Origin: Grammothele lineata
Lineage: Eukaryota; Basidiomycota; Agaricomycetes; Polyporales; Polyporaceae
NCBI GenBank assembly: GCA_002150815.3
Contig: NDFF03000400.1
Coordinates: 62,001 to 126,000 of the forward strand
Direction: 5' to 3'
Length of the DNA: 64,000 nt
The notes beneath the pieces were generated by a model that searched no databases, was not told the DNA's origin, and worked only from the letters and a program-made list of their open reading frames with translations. Position numbers and translations under genes: made by a program. Of this stretch, positions 1-10,586 are shown piece after piece. The stretch's first letter is position 1, and each line of letters opens with the position of its first letter.

Positions 1-1315
1 CGGGGTTGGAGTGACGCTCGTGGCTGGATCCGCGTCCACCGCTGGAAGCACGCTTACCGCTTGAGGCGTGTCTATTACTTCAGCGGCGCTTGTGACATGA
101 GGCACGTCGTTCGCGACTTGGGGTGTGCCATTCGCGGCTTCTGGGGTGCCACTCGCGACTTCAGGTGTGTGGCTTGCGACCTCAGGCGTGACGCTGGCAA
201 CTTGAGCAACTTGAGCACTTTGAGCAACTTGAGCAGCGTGCTTATCCTGGTACCACTGGAGGTCCGCCTCGATGAAATCGTCGTCTAGCATTGTCTTTCG
301 CTTCTTGGCCTTTGGTCGAAACAGAGGCTGGGTCATGGTCGCACTCAGAGGGCTCTCTGGCACAACGATGGGCGAGCTTGTGCTGGACCGTACAGGCGCG
401 CTGATAGACTCGAGGCAGATGTCAGGTCTGCCCGGGAGCTTGACGGTCAAAGGGGGAGAGAAATGGCCGGATGCTGCCGACCCCGCGCGGGGGGGCGGGT
501 TGTTCGTCTGAGAGCTGGGTGATCCTTGCATGCTCGTCGTAGACACAGACCTCCCTGATGAATGAATTGGCCTGTGAAGCATGATATCCTGTCAGTCCAT
601 GGACGCCACTAGCCCCGGAACCATATATAGGTGGAATACTCACGATTGAACTTTCTCAGTGGAGGGAGAGCGAAGGTTTGTTAGCCTCAGCTGCACTTGC
701 TGTGTTATGAACGCATCGACGTTGGGAGTTATCGTCCGTATGAGTGTTTGCAGACGCGCTGATGGGAGGCGTGCAGTGCGACAGGTGGAATGATGGAGTG
801 AGGGAGGGTGAGAAAGAAGGCGCGTGGAAGCACTCACACTGGAGGGAAGCCTCCGGGAACATCGGGTAGAAGGAAGCTACAACTCTAACCAATCTCGCGA
901 AGGCCTCTATCCAGGATCTGGCGTGTGCCGGGTATGATGATAGTTGCAAAGCATTGGTATGGATGCCGGCTACTCTGCAAACAGTACTCAGAGCGGTCTG
1001 TAAAGATGAACGACCTTGAACGGCGTGTATCTGCGGAGAGAAACATTGAACGCTCTTACCTCCGCGAGCTGAACTATCTGCGGAAATCAGACGTCAGCGA
1101 GGGAAGACAGGACCACATGGGCGACTACGCACGACGGGTCGCGCCTGGGCGTAGTAGGCCTTGTCGACACTGCACCATTGGGCGAGCTTGTCTGCTGTGG
1201 AGACAAACCGAGAGAGATCGTCGCTGGACGCGAGGAACTGCTGAAACACCGGCCAGAGTCTCTCGTTGTTCTTCTCGGCCGCCAGCCGTCCTTTAAACGC
1301 GACCTCGGCGGACAT
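1..1315 (-). CDS. Unrecognised nuclear-type protein with TPEVA repeat tail (partial, runs off left edge)
   Basis: Five exons can be spliced in phase: 1315-1133, an optional 18-nt micro-exon 1077-1060, 1030-838, 758-644 and 571 to beyond base 1. The start at 1315 (MSAEVAFKGRLAAEKNN) is preferred over an in-frame ATG at 1546, because the extra N-terminus is only Arg/Ala-rich GC-biased sequence. The first part is helical and hydrophobic-patterned (about 140 residues). A Ser/Pro-rich linker follows, then a basic cluster KAKKRK (likely nuclear localisation signal), an acidic DDDFIEADLQWYQDK stretch, and near 60-235 a tandem series of about 9-residue repeats (VASVTPE, VASHTPE, VASGTPE, AANGTPQ). 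The C-terminus is outside the window. I recognise no family. It is divergent from the Lon gene with about 430 bp between starts. Confidence 0.6.
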
Positions 1316-1748
1316 GTGTCGGAACTCTAGGAAGGAGCGCACGCGCAGAGGGGCGACCCATGCAGGGCTGAGAGACGATGCGCGGGCGACGAGGATGCTG
1401 CCAGTCCACGGGCGTCGGCGAAGGGTCAGGGTCGACGGCGCGTCGCGCGATCTGCCTCGCGCCGCGCCGCGCCCGAATCGGCGGCGCCGTCTCCCGACGC
1501 GGCCGACACGCGCTGCCGACACGCGCTGCTGACCAAGCAAGCTCATCTTATCTGATAAAAAGAGCGCATCTTATCCCAGTGACGCGTCACGGCGCCCGCG
1601 AGTCTGAGTGAAGTCTGAGTCTGACGCATCCGACTCGCGCCTCGCCTTCGCTTTCTTCTCGTCGTCTCCCTTACCTCCTCCTCCCTCCCAGCCTGTTCAC
1701 GACCCGGCTGCAGGCCTCGGGCAGGTCTCCATCTCTCGCGGCCCGCCC
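1316..1748. promoter_or_regulatory. Shared divergent promoter region (left gene / Lon)
   Basis: About 430 bp separate the preferred start of the minus-strand gene from the mitochondrial-presequence ATG of Lon at 1749. The segment is GC-rich and has no convincing TATA box. Pyrimidine-rich DNA (1650-1700, CTTCTTCTCGTC / CCTCCTCCTCC) lies just upstream of the Lon ATG, as is common at fungal transcription starts. Confidence 0.4.
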
Positions 1749-4700
1749 ATGAACATCTTCGGAAGCATCCAGGCAGCTGCAGGCGCATCGACCCGGACAT
1801 GTAGTCGGCGATTATGCACCGCGGGCCCCTCCCGGGTCACTCTGCACGCCGGCCCCGCGGGTCCGACCTGGCAGGCTTTCTACGCAGCGGGCAAGGCCGT
1901 AGGACCCCGCCGCACGTTCTACTCCTCGACCATCGCGGACTTCACGCCCACCGCGGCAATCCGCCTACCACGCTGGGTCAACGCGAGACTTAATCCCTCA
2001 CGCGACCAGGAGTCTGCAGACGCGGATTCCCCAACCGATTCGTCTCAGTCGAGGGCGCAGCTGGATAGCCCAGAGGATGGGCAAGCACCACCGCCCGCTT
2101 CAGCACCTCCCTCAGCACCTCCTTCAGCACCTCCATCGTCATCGTCTGGAGATGACGGTTCGGACAACGCGAGCACTCCTCCACCTCCGCCTCCTCCGGA
2201 GGCCCCGCCACAACCGCAAACGTCCATATCCAAGCAGTCTGTTCCGGAAATCTATCCCCAGGTATTGGCCCTCCCCATTGCTCGTCGACCTCTTTTCCCC
2301 GGCTTCTACAAGGCTGTTGTCATTCGGAATCCTGCCGTCGTGTCAGCAATCAAGGAGATGATGCGTCGCGGTCAACCCTACCTTGGCGCCTTCCTTCTCA
2401 AGGACGAGAACGCGGACAGTGACATCATCACGGACATCAACTCGGTACACCCCGTCGGAGTGTTCGCTCAGATCACAAGCGTGTTCACCGCGCAGGGTAA
2501 CAAGGAGGATGACAAGGAGGAAGGCCTCACTGCCGTTCTCTACCCTCACCGTCGCATCAGGATCACGGAGCTGGTCAAGGCTGGTAATATTGCGAAGGTC
2601 GAAGAGGTGGAGAGCCAGAAAAGTGAGACCGCCGTAGCGGAGACCGAGAGCCAACAGCTGCCTACGCCCCCGCCGGAGCGCGACGGACCTCCGATGACTA
2701 TGCAGACGTCTTTCCTTGAGAACTACTCGGTCTCGGTCGTTAACGTCGACAACCTCGCCACGCAACCGTACAACAAGGACGACCAGTATATCCGCGCCTT
2801 CATGTCGGAGATAGTGTCTGTGTTCAAGGACATCGCCCAGCTGAACCCGCTCTTCCGCGACCAAATCGCCAACTTCTCCATCAACCAGGTTGCGTCGAAC
2901 GTCTTTGACGAGCCCGACAAGCTCGCCGATTTCGCTGCTGCGGTCTCGACCGGAGAGCCGAACGAGCTGCAGGATGTGCTGGAGAGCTTGGTAGTGGATG
3001 ACCGTCTCCGCAAGGCCCTTCTCGTACTCAAGAAAGAGCTTATCAACGCTCAACTCCAGAGCAAGCTTGCGCGCGATGTGGACAGCAAGATCGCCAAGCG
3101 TCAGCGCGAGTACTATCTCATGGAGCAGCTCAAGGGTATCAAGAAGGAGCTCGGTATGGAGTCGGATGGAAAGGACAAGCTCATCGAGAAGTTCAAGGAG
3201 CGCGCCGCCTCACTTAAGATGCCGGAAGGCGTCCGCAAGGTATTCGATGAGGAGCTGAACAAGCTCATGCATTTGGAGCCCGCGGCGTCGGAGGCCAATG
3301 TCACGCGCAACTATCTGGAATGGCTTACTCAGGTGCGTTCGAAAGTCGGGTGTATGCGAGTGTCCCCCGTGCCGACGAAGTGTACTCCAGATTCCGTGGG
3401 GCCAGCACTCCCGTGAGAACTACTCAATCGCCAACGCCCAGAGCGTCCTCGATGAGGACCACTACGGGCTGAAGGACGTCAAGGACCGTATCCTGGAGTT
3501 CCTTGCTGTCGGTAAGCTCCGCGGAACGGTTGAGGGTAAGATCATCTGTCTCGTTGGTCCCCCTGGTGTTGGCAAGACATCCATTGGCAAGTCAATCGCA
3601 CGGGCCTTGAACAGGCAGTTCTTCCGCTTCTCGGTTGGAGGACTGACGGACGTTGCGGAGATCAAGGGTCACAGGCGTACCTACGTTGGGTGCGCATATC
3701 TTCCATCGTCTTGTGGACGTTACTTGACCACTATGCCCTTAGCGCATTGCCCGGAAAGATCATCCAGGCGTTGAAGCGCGTCGGCACCGAAAACCCTCTC
3801 GTGCTCATTGATGAGGTCGACAAGATTGGACGTGGCCACAACGGCGATCCGGCGAGTGCTCTACTTGAGATGCTTGATCCTGAGCAGAATACAGCGTTTC
3901 TCGATCATTAGTGAGCGCCGTTCCCAAACACTATTGTGCATAATGTAACATATTTGTAGCATGGACGTCCCTGTTGACCTCTCTCGTGTCCTTTTCGTCT
4001 GCACTGGTAAGTCACAATACCCTTCTATGCTGGATCCACTAGCTCATTAGATGGCGCTCAGCCAACATGCTCGACACCATCCCCGCTCCTTTGCTGGATC
4101 GGATGGAAGTGCTCGAAGTCAGCGGCTACGTCTCTGAGGAGAAAGCTCAAATCGCCTCCCGCTATCTCGCGCCACAGGCGAAGGAAGCTTCCGGCCTGAA
4201 GGACGCTGACGTTGAGCTCGAGCCCGCTGCGGTCGACATGCTGATCAAGTACTACTGCCGCGAGAGCGGTGTGCGGAACTTGAAGAAGCACATCGACAAG
4301 GTATACCTCGTCCTAACCCTTCTGTTTCGCGGTCTAATTTGTTGCGATGCAGATCTACCGCAAGGCAGCTCTGAAGATCGTACAGGACCTCGGAGAGGAA
4401 GTGTTCCCGGAGCCGGTTCAACCACCTGCCGAGGGCGCCGCTGCCTCTGACGTTGACAAGTCCGAGGGCGGGGCTTCCACGACCGTAGAGAAACAAGATG
4501 CGCCCACGAACAACCCGGCCGCTCCTGAGACCTCTACCCCGAACACTTCGGAGCAGGACGATGCGGAACGTCTGGTGACCACCGCTGAGCGTAAGCCCAT
4601 GAAGGTGCCCGACTCGGTCCACATCAAGATCTCGCCGGAGAACTTGAAGGACTATGTCGGCCCTCAGGTATACCAGAAGGACAGACTGTACGTGCAGCCG

Positions 4701-5423
4701 CCTCCGGCTGGTGTTAGCACTGGCCTTGGGTATCTCGGGAACGGATCTGGTGCGGTGATGCCGATCGAGGCCCTGGTGAGTAACGCATTCGACTTCATGG
4801 TATGCAGAGCAACATCCTCATTGTCGTTTTCTAGACGATGCCCGGCAAGGGCAACATTCAGCTGACCGGCAAGCTCGGCGAAGTGATTCGTGAGAGCGCA
4901 CAGATCGCGCTCTCGTGGGTCAAGAGCCATGCGTACGAGCTCGGCATCACGAAGTCGCCCGACGAGCAGTTCCTCACCGACCGCGACGTCCACGTGCATA
5001 TGCCTGAGGGCAGCATCGGCAAGGAAGGCCCCAGCGCCGGCACGGCCCTTCTCTCTGCGTTTGTCTCGCTGTTCACCAAGACTAAGATCAGTCCAGACAT
5101 CGGTGAGCCTTTATCTCATCTTTCATTGCACACCTGGCTTTCGTGCTGACATGGGACGTTTAGCGATGACGGGTGAGATCTCACTCGTAGGCATGGTGCT
5201 CCCCGTCGGTGGCCTGAAGGAGAAGATCCTCGCCGCGCACCGCGCAGGCATCAAGACGATCCTCGCTCCTGCCGGTAACCGCCAGGACATCGAGGAGAAC
5301 GTCCCAGAGAGCGTTAAGACCGGCATCCGCTTCGTCTACGTCGAAAACGTCGAGGAGGTTCTCCACGAGGTCTTCAAGGGCGAGTCCGTCTCCGAGCGCT
5401 GGAAGGACACCCTCAAGCTGTGA
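1749..5423 (+). CDS. PIM1: Lon protease homolog, mitochondrial (ATP-dependent AAA+ Ser protease)
   Basis: Degrades misfolded and oxidised matrix proteins and acts in mtDNA maintenance. Eight exons join in phase: 1749-3332, 3391-3689, 3743-3910, 3960-4006, 4062-4300, 4353-4775, 4835-5102 and 5164-5423 (1095 residues, normal for fungal Lon). The start [12 protein letters not shown] gives an Arg/Ser-rich, acid-poor presequence; an ATG at 1608 is in frame but adds no presequence-like feature. A disordered Pro/Ser linker ([12 protein letters not shown]) precedes the LON N-domain ([16 protein letters not shown]). The AAA+ core has Walker [10 protein letters not shown], Walker [13 protein letters not shown] and sensor segment LFVCTAN. 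The protease domain has catalytic Ser in GPSAGTA (codon at 5033) and catalytic Lys in [10 protein letters not shown] (about 5215-5235). An acidic/Thr-rich insert lies between the AAA+ lid and the protease domain (about 4400-4590). Family assignment is certain. Confidence 0.97.
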
Positions 5424-5997
5424 AGCCCAAGCTCCCGGTGAAATACCTGACGGGCACTGGGCCGCAGCGCCGTCGCTCGTTGCCAATCTACCCTTGGCCT
5501 CTAGCGACGCGGCGCACGTCTATGTAGACAGGGACGTGCGAGGCAGGCGACGATGCGGATAGCTCGCCCAAACGCGCGTCCCCGCGCGCGCGATGCACAT
5601 CCTGGAGCACTTACACGTACCGCACACTTTCCTTAATACGCATCGCCGGACCGCGGCTTAGAGCAGGTTCGTTAGTACTCACACTACACATCCGCCACCT
5701 GTATAATATTACACTGCATGCATGCTTGCAACCCAGCTCATACTTAGTACCCGTCCACTTTAACGGGCCTCCGCACTATTCTTGTGAACCAGTGTGCGGA
5801 CACGAAAGAGTCTACATCTTGAAAACCATCTACTGGCTGGTGCTTTAGCCAAGATGAGACGCACGGCCGATAGTACCGTCGAAACCAGTAGACTCGCGAG
5901 CTTCCTCGGTTGTTCGGCGGACTCGCGAAACGATTCAGACGATGTTTTATGCGCATGGGGTAATTGATTTGTTGTACAGTATGAAAGTAATGTATGG

Positions 5998-6283
5998 GGA
6001 TCGCGAGACCCTAGGTAAATCCTAAGGCCCGAGAGGTATTAGCGAGGGGGAGAGATAAAGAGAAGTATAGTACCGGGAAGACAGAGCTATAGTACCAGGA
6101 AGAAGAGAACTACAGTACAGAAATTAAGACCGGAACGTACGTAGGAGTCCATATATCTATGTGGATCGCGAGACCGTAGGTAGGTCCTAAGGCTCGAGAG
6201 GTATTAGGCGATGGGGGAGGTAATGTACCGGAGCAGGAAGAGTATAGTACGAGAGAATAGACCGGACCGGAACATACGACTAA
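5998..6283. repeat. Imperfect tandem duplication, period 165 bp
   Basis: A motif beginning GGATCGCGAGACC occurs at 5998 and again at 6163. Both copies continue with a near-identical TCCTAAGGC/TCGAGAGGTATTAG block, then purine-rich AGTATAGTAC repeats, and end in GACCGGAACRTACG. The second copy is shortened to about 120 bp. No coding potential was seen. Confidence 0.75.
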
Positions 6284-6425
6284 AAACCCATTAAATGGTG
6301 GGAGACGACCAGAAGCCCATTAAATGTAGTAGATGGTAGACGAAATGAAGGGGTATATGAGACGTACGCCAAGAAGCGGGTATTCAGGAGATACAAATAC
6401 AGATCCGGATACAAGTGCAGTCCAA

Positions 6426-6474
6426 GTCCGAGTCCGAGTCCGAGTCCGAGTCCGAGTCCGAGTCCGAGTCCGAG
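6426..6474. repeat. Hexanucleotide microsatellite (GTCCGA)n, about 8 units
   Basis: An uninterrupted run of GTCCGA units. On the minus strand it reads as Asp-Ser or Leu-Gly dipeptides and on the plus strand as Ser-Glu, so it keeps all frames open. Just downstream, AAGTCGAAGAGTCGAAGAGTCGAAGG (about 6513-6540) is a second, shorter 9-bp repeat. Confidence 0.9.
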
Positions 6475-6729
6475 ACTGAGATCGCCAGAGATCGAGGCCA
6501 AGCCGAAGCGAAAAGTCGAAGAGTCGAAGAGTCGAAGGTGAAAAGCGAAGTTTTTTTGTTCAACGGAGGAGCACGAGCCGCTTTTTTCGCCGTGGCCAAG
6601 ATCCCAGAGGACGTAGAGACTTCGCGTCGGCCGCGAGTTGCTGGGCGCCATAGGAGTTTCCACCCGAGATCGTAGGAAGCGTCTTTTTGAGTTTTCGGCC
6701 AGAGACTGAGGAAGTGCAGCGCGATGAGC

Positions 6730-7290
6730 CGCAAGGCTGGATAGGGCATGGCATTGACCGCTATGGGGCTTGTCCCTGTAGGACTCCCGTGCTGGTCGTG
6801 GGTCGAGATGGTGCCACCGTGGGACGTGTCGTTCGCGACAGGAGATCGTGTCGCCGCAGGACGAGTCGTAGCGAGAGATGCCGCTGCCACCAGTGTTCGA
6901 CGTGTTGCCATAGGACATGAAAGAGTCTGCGCCAGCCGCTTGCTGATTGCCACCGTAGGATTTTCCACATTATATCGAGTCTAGAAGCATGGTGTGCCGC
7001 CATAGAACGTGCCGGTTGGTTGAAAACGCCGGTTGCGAGAACGTGCCGTTCGTCCGGGTAGAACGTGTCACCGTGTATCCGGACATGTCGCCCGTGGCCG
7101 TTGGACGAGTTGCCACAGGAGGTGTCGCCAATAGAGGTGTCGCCATAGGAAAAAAACCGTTCGCCGTCGTGGACGTGTTGCCATAGGATGTGCCGCTTGC
7201 CGTCTTGAAGAGCGTCGTCGTGCCAGACGCTCCGCGGGAGACGTCACCATAGTGCGTGCCGCTGGCCACCGCGTATCGTTCCACCGCTGC
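6730..7290 (-). repeat. Degenerate short-unit repeat (core TCCTATGGCRACAC on the minus strand)
   Basis: Variants of GTGTYGCCATAGGA recur at least seven times on the plus strand (for example near 6852, 6901, 6945, 7120, 7138 and 7182). On the minus strand they read as SYGNTS, SGTSYGN and SGTHYGD, a Ser/Gly/Thr/Asn-rich pattern. The frame is broken by a stop at about 6970. It may be the decayed tail of a low-complexity secreted-protein gene or a non-coding minisatellite. Confidence 0.45.
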
Positions 7291-7425
7291 CCGGTCCGGA
7301 GGGCTTGCTACGTTCCACCGAATGAGCGAGCGACGAGCCACCACAGGACTCGACACCTGCTACCATAAGACCCACAACACCAGCCTAGCCCCGTGCATCG
7401 TCGTCTTCGGGGGCATCGGCCATCC

Positions 7426-9944
7426 TCATTCCAGCAAGTCCAACCGTCTCACTCCCGGGCCACCGTCACTGGGCCGCACGACATGAACGCCCCGAAGGGC
7501 CATCCAAGTGCGTTGAACCCAGGACAGAACCCTCGCACCTTGATGTGCCTCATACTTGAGCCCGCGGCTCTGCACCCGTCCCAGAGGCCCGTCGCTAACG
7601 AACACGCGCGACACCCGGGGCTCGCTAAAAAGCGAGACCGAGACAAACTCCGAAGAACTGGAGCTGCCAACCGAATGACGCGCGGAGCCGCTAGGGCTGT
7701 CATGCATATGCAGACTAGCGAACGGAGTCTCCGAGAAGAAAGAGGGGCGCAGAGAAGTTGCGAGCTGAGGCACGGCGAGGGTGGGGGAGGAGGTGTTGAA
7801 ATGCGTAGCTGAGAAGAGGAGGGGCGAGCGCCCGTCGACGGCGGTGACGGAGGAAGCCGGCGAAGAGGTGGTGCACAGTGTCGAAGAGTCCTTCTTGAGG
7901 TCGTGGTCGTAGCTGATCGGCGGGTAGTAGGGAGCCTGTGGGAACTGAAGGGGGCGGGCGGGGAAGAGTGCGGCGGCGAGCGCAGCGGGGACGTGGCTCG
8001 GTGAGCGCGGAGCCGTCGGCGCGGCGACGGGGGGCGTGGGCTTCTTCAGCGCCTGGAACTGGGCGGCCAGGCGGTGGAGAACATCCTTGGGTTTGTCCTG
8101 AACAACTTGAGGGCGAAGGGAGGGCGACGTCCACTGGTACCACCAGTGGGGCGCCTCGTCCGCAGGGTAGGGCGAGCCGAAGCTGTCGGTGACGATCATG
8201 GCGTCCTTTTCCTGATGACTGCATGAGTGCGATGATGGACTCGGAATGAGTAATGACATACCGGGGAAAAGACATCGTTGGGCACAAGCGGCGTTTGGGG
8301 CCGGCGGGCGGCGAGTTGCTTCCAATCGCTGAAAGCGAGAACGTCAACTAAGCCCTTAGAGTCAGCTGAGAATTGCACTTACACAGTGGAGAACCACGGG
8401 TGGCTCTTGATTTCAGCAAGCGTAGCGCGACGCGACGGGTCTTTCTCCAGCATCTGGTGGCTTGTCAGAGAGGGATTGAACTGTGTGAGAAGTGATACGA
8501 ACCCTGGTGAGCAGCTGGCAAAGGGACCCGTCGGTGTCCTCGTCGAAACCAATGGGCTGGGTCATCATAAGTTCGTAGATCTCGCTCCAGTTGCCCTTGG
8601 TGTACGAAATCCCGAACGGCAGCTGAACATACGGTTAGCAGTGCACTGGACTCAAGACGCTAATGAGGGCGCACCTTGCCGTGTTCCATCTCAAATATGA
8701 CCACTGCGAGGGCCCAGATGTCCGACGGGGAAGAGTACCATTCCTCGCGGAGAATCTCGGGGGACATGTAGCCCAGGGTGCCGCAGTCTTCTTTAGTAAT
8801 GTCGTTGCCCGGCTCCTCAGAGTCGAAGTGAGACCGGTAGACGCCGTCCTTCCAAAGCTTGTTGAGCTTCCAAGGGTGCTTCTCGGTGGTGCGCGCGAAC
8901 GCGCGGGAGAGGCCAAAGTCGGTGATCATGAGATCGCCCTCACTGGTAACGAGGACGTTGGCCGGCTTGATGTCGCGGTGAAGGATGCGACGCTTGTGGA
9001 GCTCTTCGATCCCGAGCACCTGCGCATACAGTCAGCCACATAGAAGGAATGTTCAGCAAAGAAACGACGTACCAGCTGCGCCGCATAGTTCTTCACCCGC
9101 GCGGGCTCGAAGAAACCTCCGCTCTTATCCAATTTTGATTTAAGGTCGCCCTCGGCGCAAAAGTCCTGCTCAAAGTCAGCATGAGAGACATGACGTCGTC
9201 CGAGAGGCACGCACGGTCATAAGGTAAAAGTTGCGGTCGTCCTCGAAGCTGCCGCGGAGCCTGGGAGTGAATCGGCTCCCTTCCAACTCCTTGAGGATCG
9301 CCTGCTCCTGGAAGATGAGAGGCGCGTTCTCGTCGTTGACAGTGCATTTAGCGATCGTCTTGAGCGCGAAGAGACAGCCGTTGGGCAGGTACTGCACAAG
9401 CGACACTGAGCCTTGAGCGCCGCCGCCAAGGACTTTGACTGGCCGGAGGTCGGCGGTAGTGATGGCTGGGAGCGCTGAGGGAGGGGCGATCCGGGAGGCT
9501 GCCGCGAGCTGGAAGTCGGAGACTTCGAGGATTTTTGGTGGGGCAAGCTGAGTGCCGCGGGGAATGATGGATGACTGGGTTGCTGACTGCGCCCCCGACG
9601 ATGAGCCGTCGACGTGGCGGAGATCGCAGGCGAGCTGGTCTGGGGATGAGCAGTGTCCAGAACGACAAAGGCTTAGAGACGTACTAGCTCCCCGTCTGGT
9701 GTGAACACCATCCTTACGTGCACGTCAGCTCCCGCGGGAGCGTGCTTGCTTGCGTCGACGATGACTTGGACAGTCTCAACGTTCTGCGGAGTAAGTTAGA
9801 GATGCTACACAAGAAACGGATGTTGGACAGCATGGAACTTACCAGCCTGTCCTTGTAGCCGGCAACGCCAGCAGCGGTGGGAGTGTTCCCGGCGGCCAGG
9901 CCAGCCTTGTTGTTGCGAATGAAGGAAGAAAGTTTCTTGAACAT
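7426..9944 (-). CDS. AGC-like serine/threonine protein kinase
   Basis: Phosphorylates Ser/Thr substrates; the pathway is unknown. Nine exons join in phase (9944-9843, 9783-9685, 9634-9215, 9165-9073, 9019-8675, 8622-8503, 8453-8383, 8328-8262, 8211-7426), giving 700 residues. The N-terminus (MFKKLSSFIRNNKAGL) and a short beta-rich segment precede the kinase domain. The glycine loop is LGGGAQGSVSLV, the ATP lysine is in FALKTIAK, the catalytic loop is HRDIKPANVL, the Mg loop is DFGLSRAF, the APE equivalent is SPE in GYMSPEIL, and the domain closes with DPSRRATLAEIKSHPWF. The activation segment carries a roughly 40-residue insert between DFG and SPE (WKLNKLWKDGVYRSHFDSEEPG), as in some basidiomycete AGC kinases. 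The C-terminal 260 residues are Ser/Pro-rich and disordered. The sixth exon uses a GTTCGT donor. I cannot name an ortholog. Confidence 0.93.
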
Positions 9945-10499
9945 TGTAAAGCAGCAAAGCGAGTGGATAGCGATGGGATAGCGATGAGATAGCACGTCGA
10001 AGGCAGAGGAAGATAGCAAAGGTGAATGGGGAAGACCGACGAAGAAAGCTAGACGATATGTGCGCCCGCCGCGGCGGAGGCTGACACTCGGCTGCCGCTG
10101 CCTGGCCAGACGGTGTCAGCCAATGGTGCCCAGTTGGGGCGCGCATTGCGGCTGACAATCGCAAGACGATCGCCTGAGGTCTGGGCCAGCGAGCATCGAC
10201 AACGTCTCCCTTCAAGCGGCGAGAGCCGCAGTTCGGGAGCCCATCTTCCACGTTCTATGCGTATGCAAAGGCGCGTCGGTAAGTGAGTCGTGCACGTATA
10301 CACTGTGTGCGCCGTTTGAGATGTGATGCATCGCTACATTGACGGCTTTCAGATGCGCTGGGTCGCGGGATAGGCCGAACATCCAGGTCTGGGGTTAGTC
10401 AAGCTGAGTTGGTTGATGGCGGACGATCAGGTCAGAAACGATGACGTCACGGCGGCGCCACTCAAAGCTCGTGTGGTCTGAGGCTAAAAAGTTAACCGC
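9945..10499. other. Kinase promoter and tRNA 3' flank
   Basis: About 550 bp lie upstream of the kinase ATG, running up to the tRNA gene. No open frame has coding character. The stretch at 9950-10040 is repetitive around GCGATGGGATAGCGATGAGATAGC. The Pol III terminator of the tRNA lies at 10486-10490. Confidence 0.5.
10486..10490 (-). terminator. RNA polymerase III terminator (T5 on the minus strand)
   Basis: Five T residues on the transcribed-sense strand start about 10 nt after the tRNA discriminator base, a canonical Pol III stop. Confidence 0.8.
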
Positions 10500-10586
10500 T
10501 ACCACCGACGGGGCTCGAACCCGCAACCCCCACCTATCGTTCTTCCTATGTAGGAAGGTGATGCGCTACCATTGCGCCACGATGGC
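10500..10586 (-). tRNA. tRNA-Arg (anticodon CCU) with 15-nt intron
   Basis: It decodes AGG. The 87-nt gene folds as a full cloverleaf. The 7-bp acceptor pairs GCCATCG with CGGTGGT and the discriminator is A. The D stem is GCGC/GCGC around AATGGTA. The anticodon stem TCACC/GGTGG closes a loop TTCCTA-(intron)-A, the variable loop is 5 nt, and the T arm is GCGGG-TTCGAGC-CCCGT. The anticodon CCT lies at 10552-10554 (complement). The intron CATAGGAAGAACGAT (10536-10550) follows position 37 at the canonical site and contains AGG, complementary to the anticodon. The internal A box (TGGCGCAATGG) and B box (GGTTCGAGCCC) are intact. Confidence 0.95.

Larger units (their letters stand above)
5424..7425. 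other. Repeat-bearing intergenic region between Lon and the kinase
   Basis: No gene is supported over 2 kb. The first 550 bp are the Lon 3' flank. The rest holds a 165-bp tandem duplication, a hexanucleotide microsatellite and a degenerate short-unit repeat, each listed separately. Long open frames on the minus strand (6280-6918 and 6970-7356, same phase) are produced by these repeats and have no recognisable domain. Confidence 0.6.

Noticed and set aside
2343..3053. Minus-strand 236-codon frame inside Lon
   Set aside because: Antisense shadow of a GC3-biased Lon exon.
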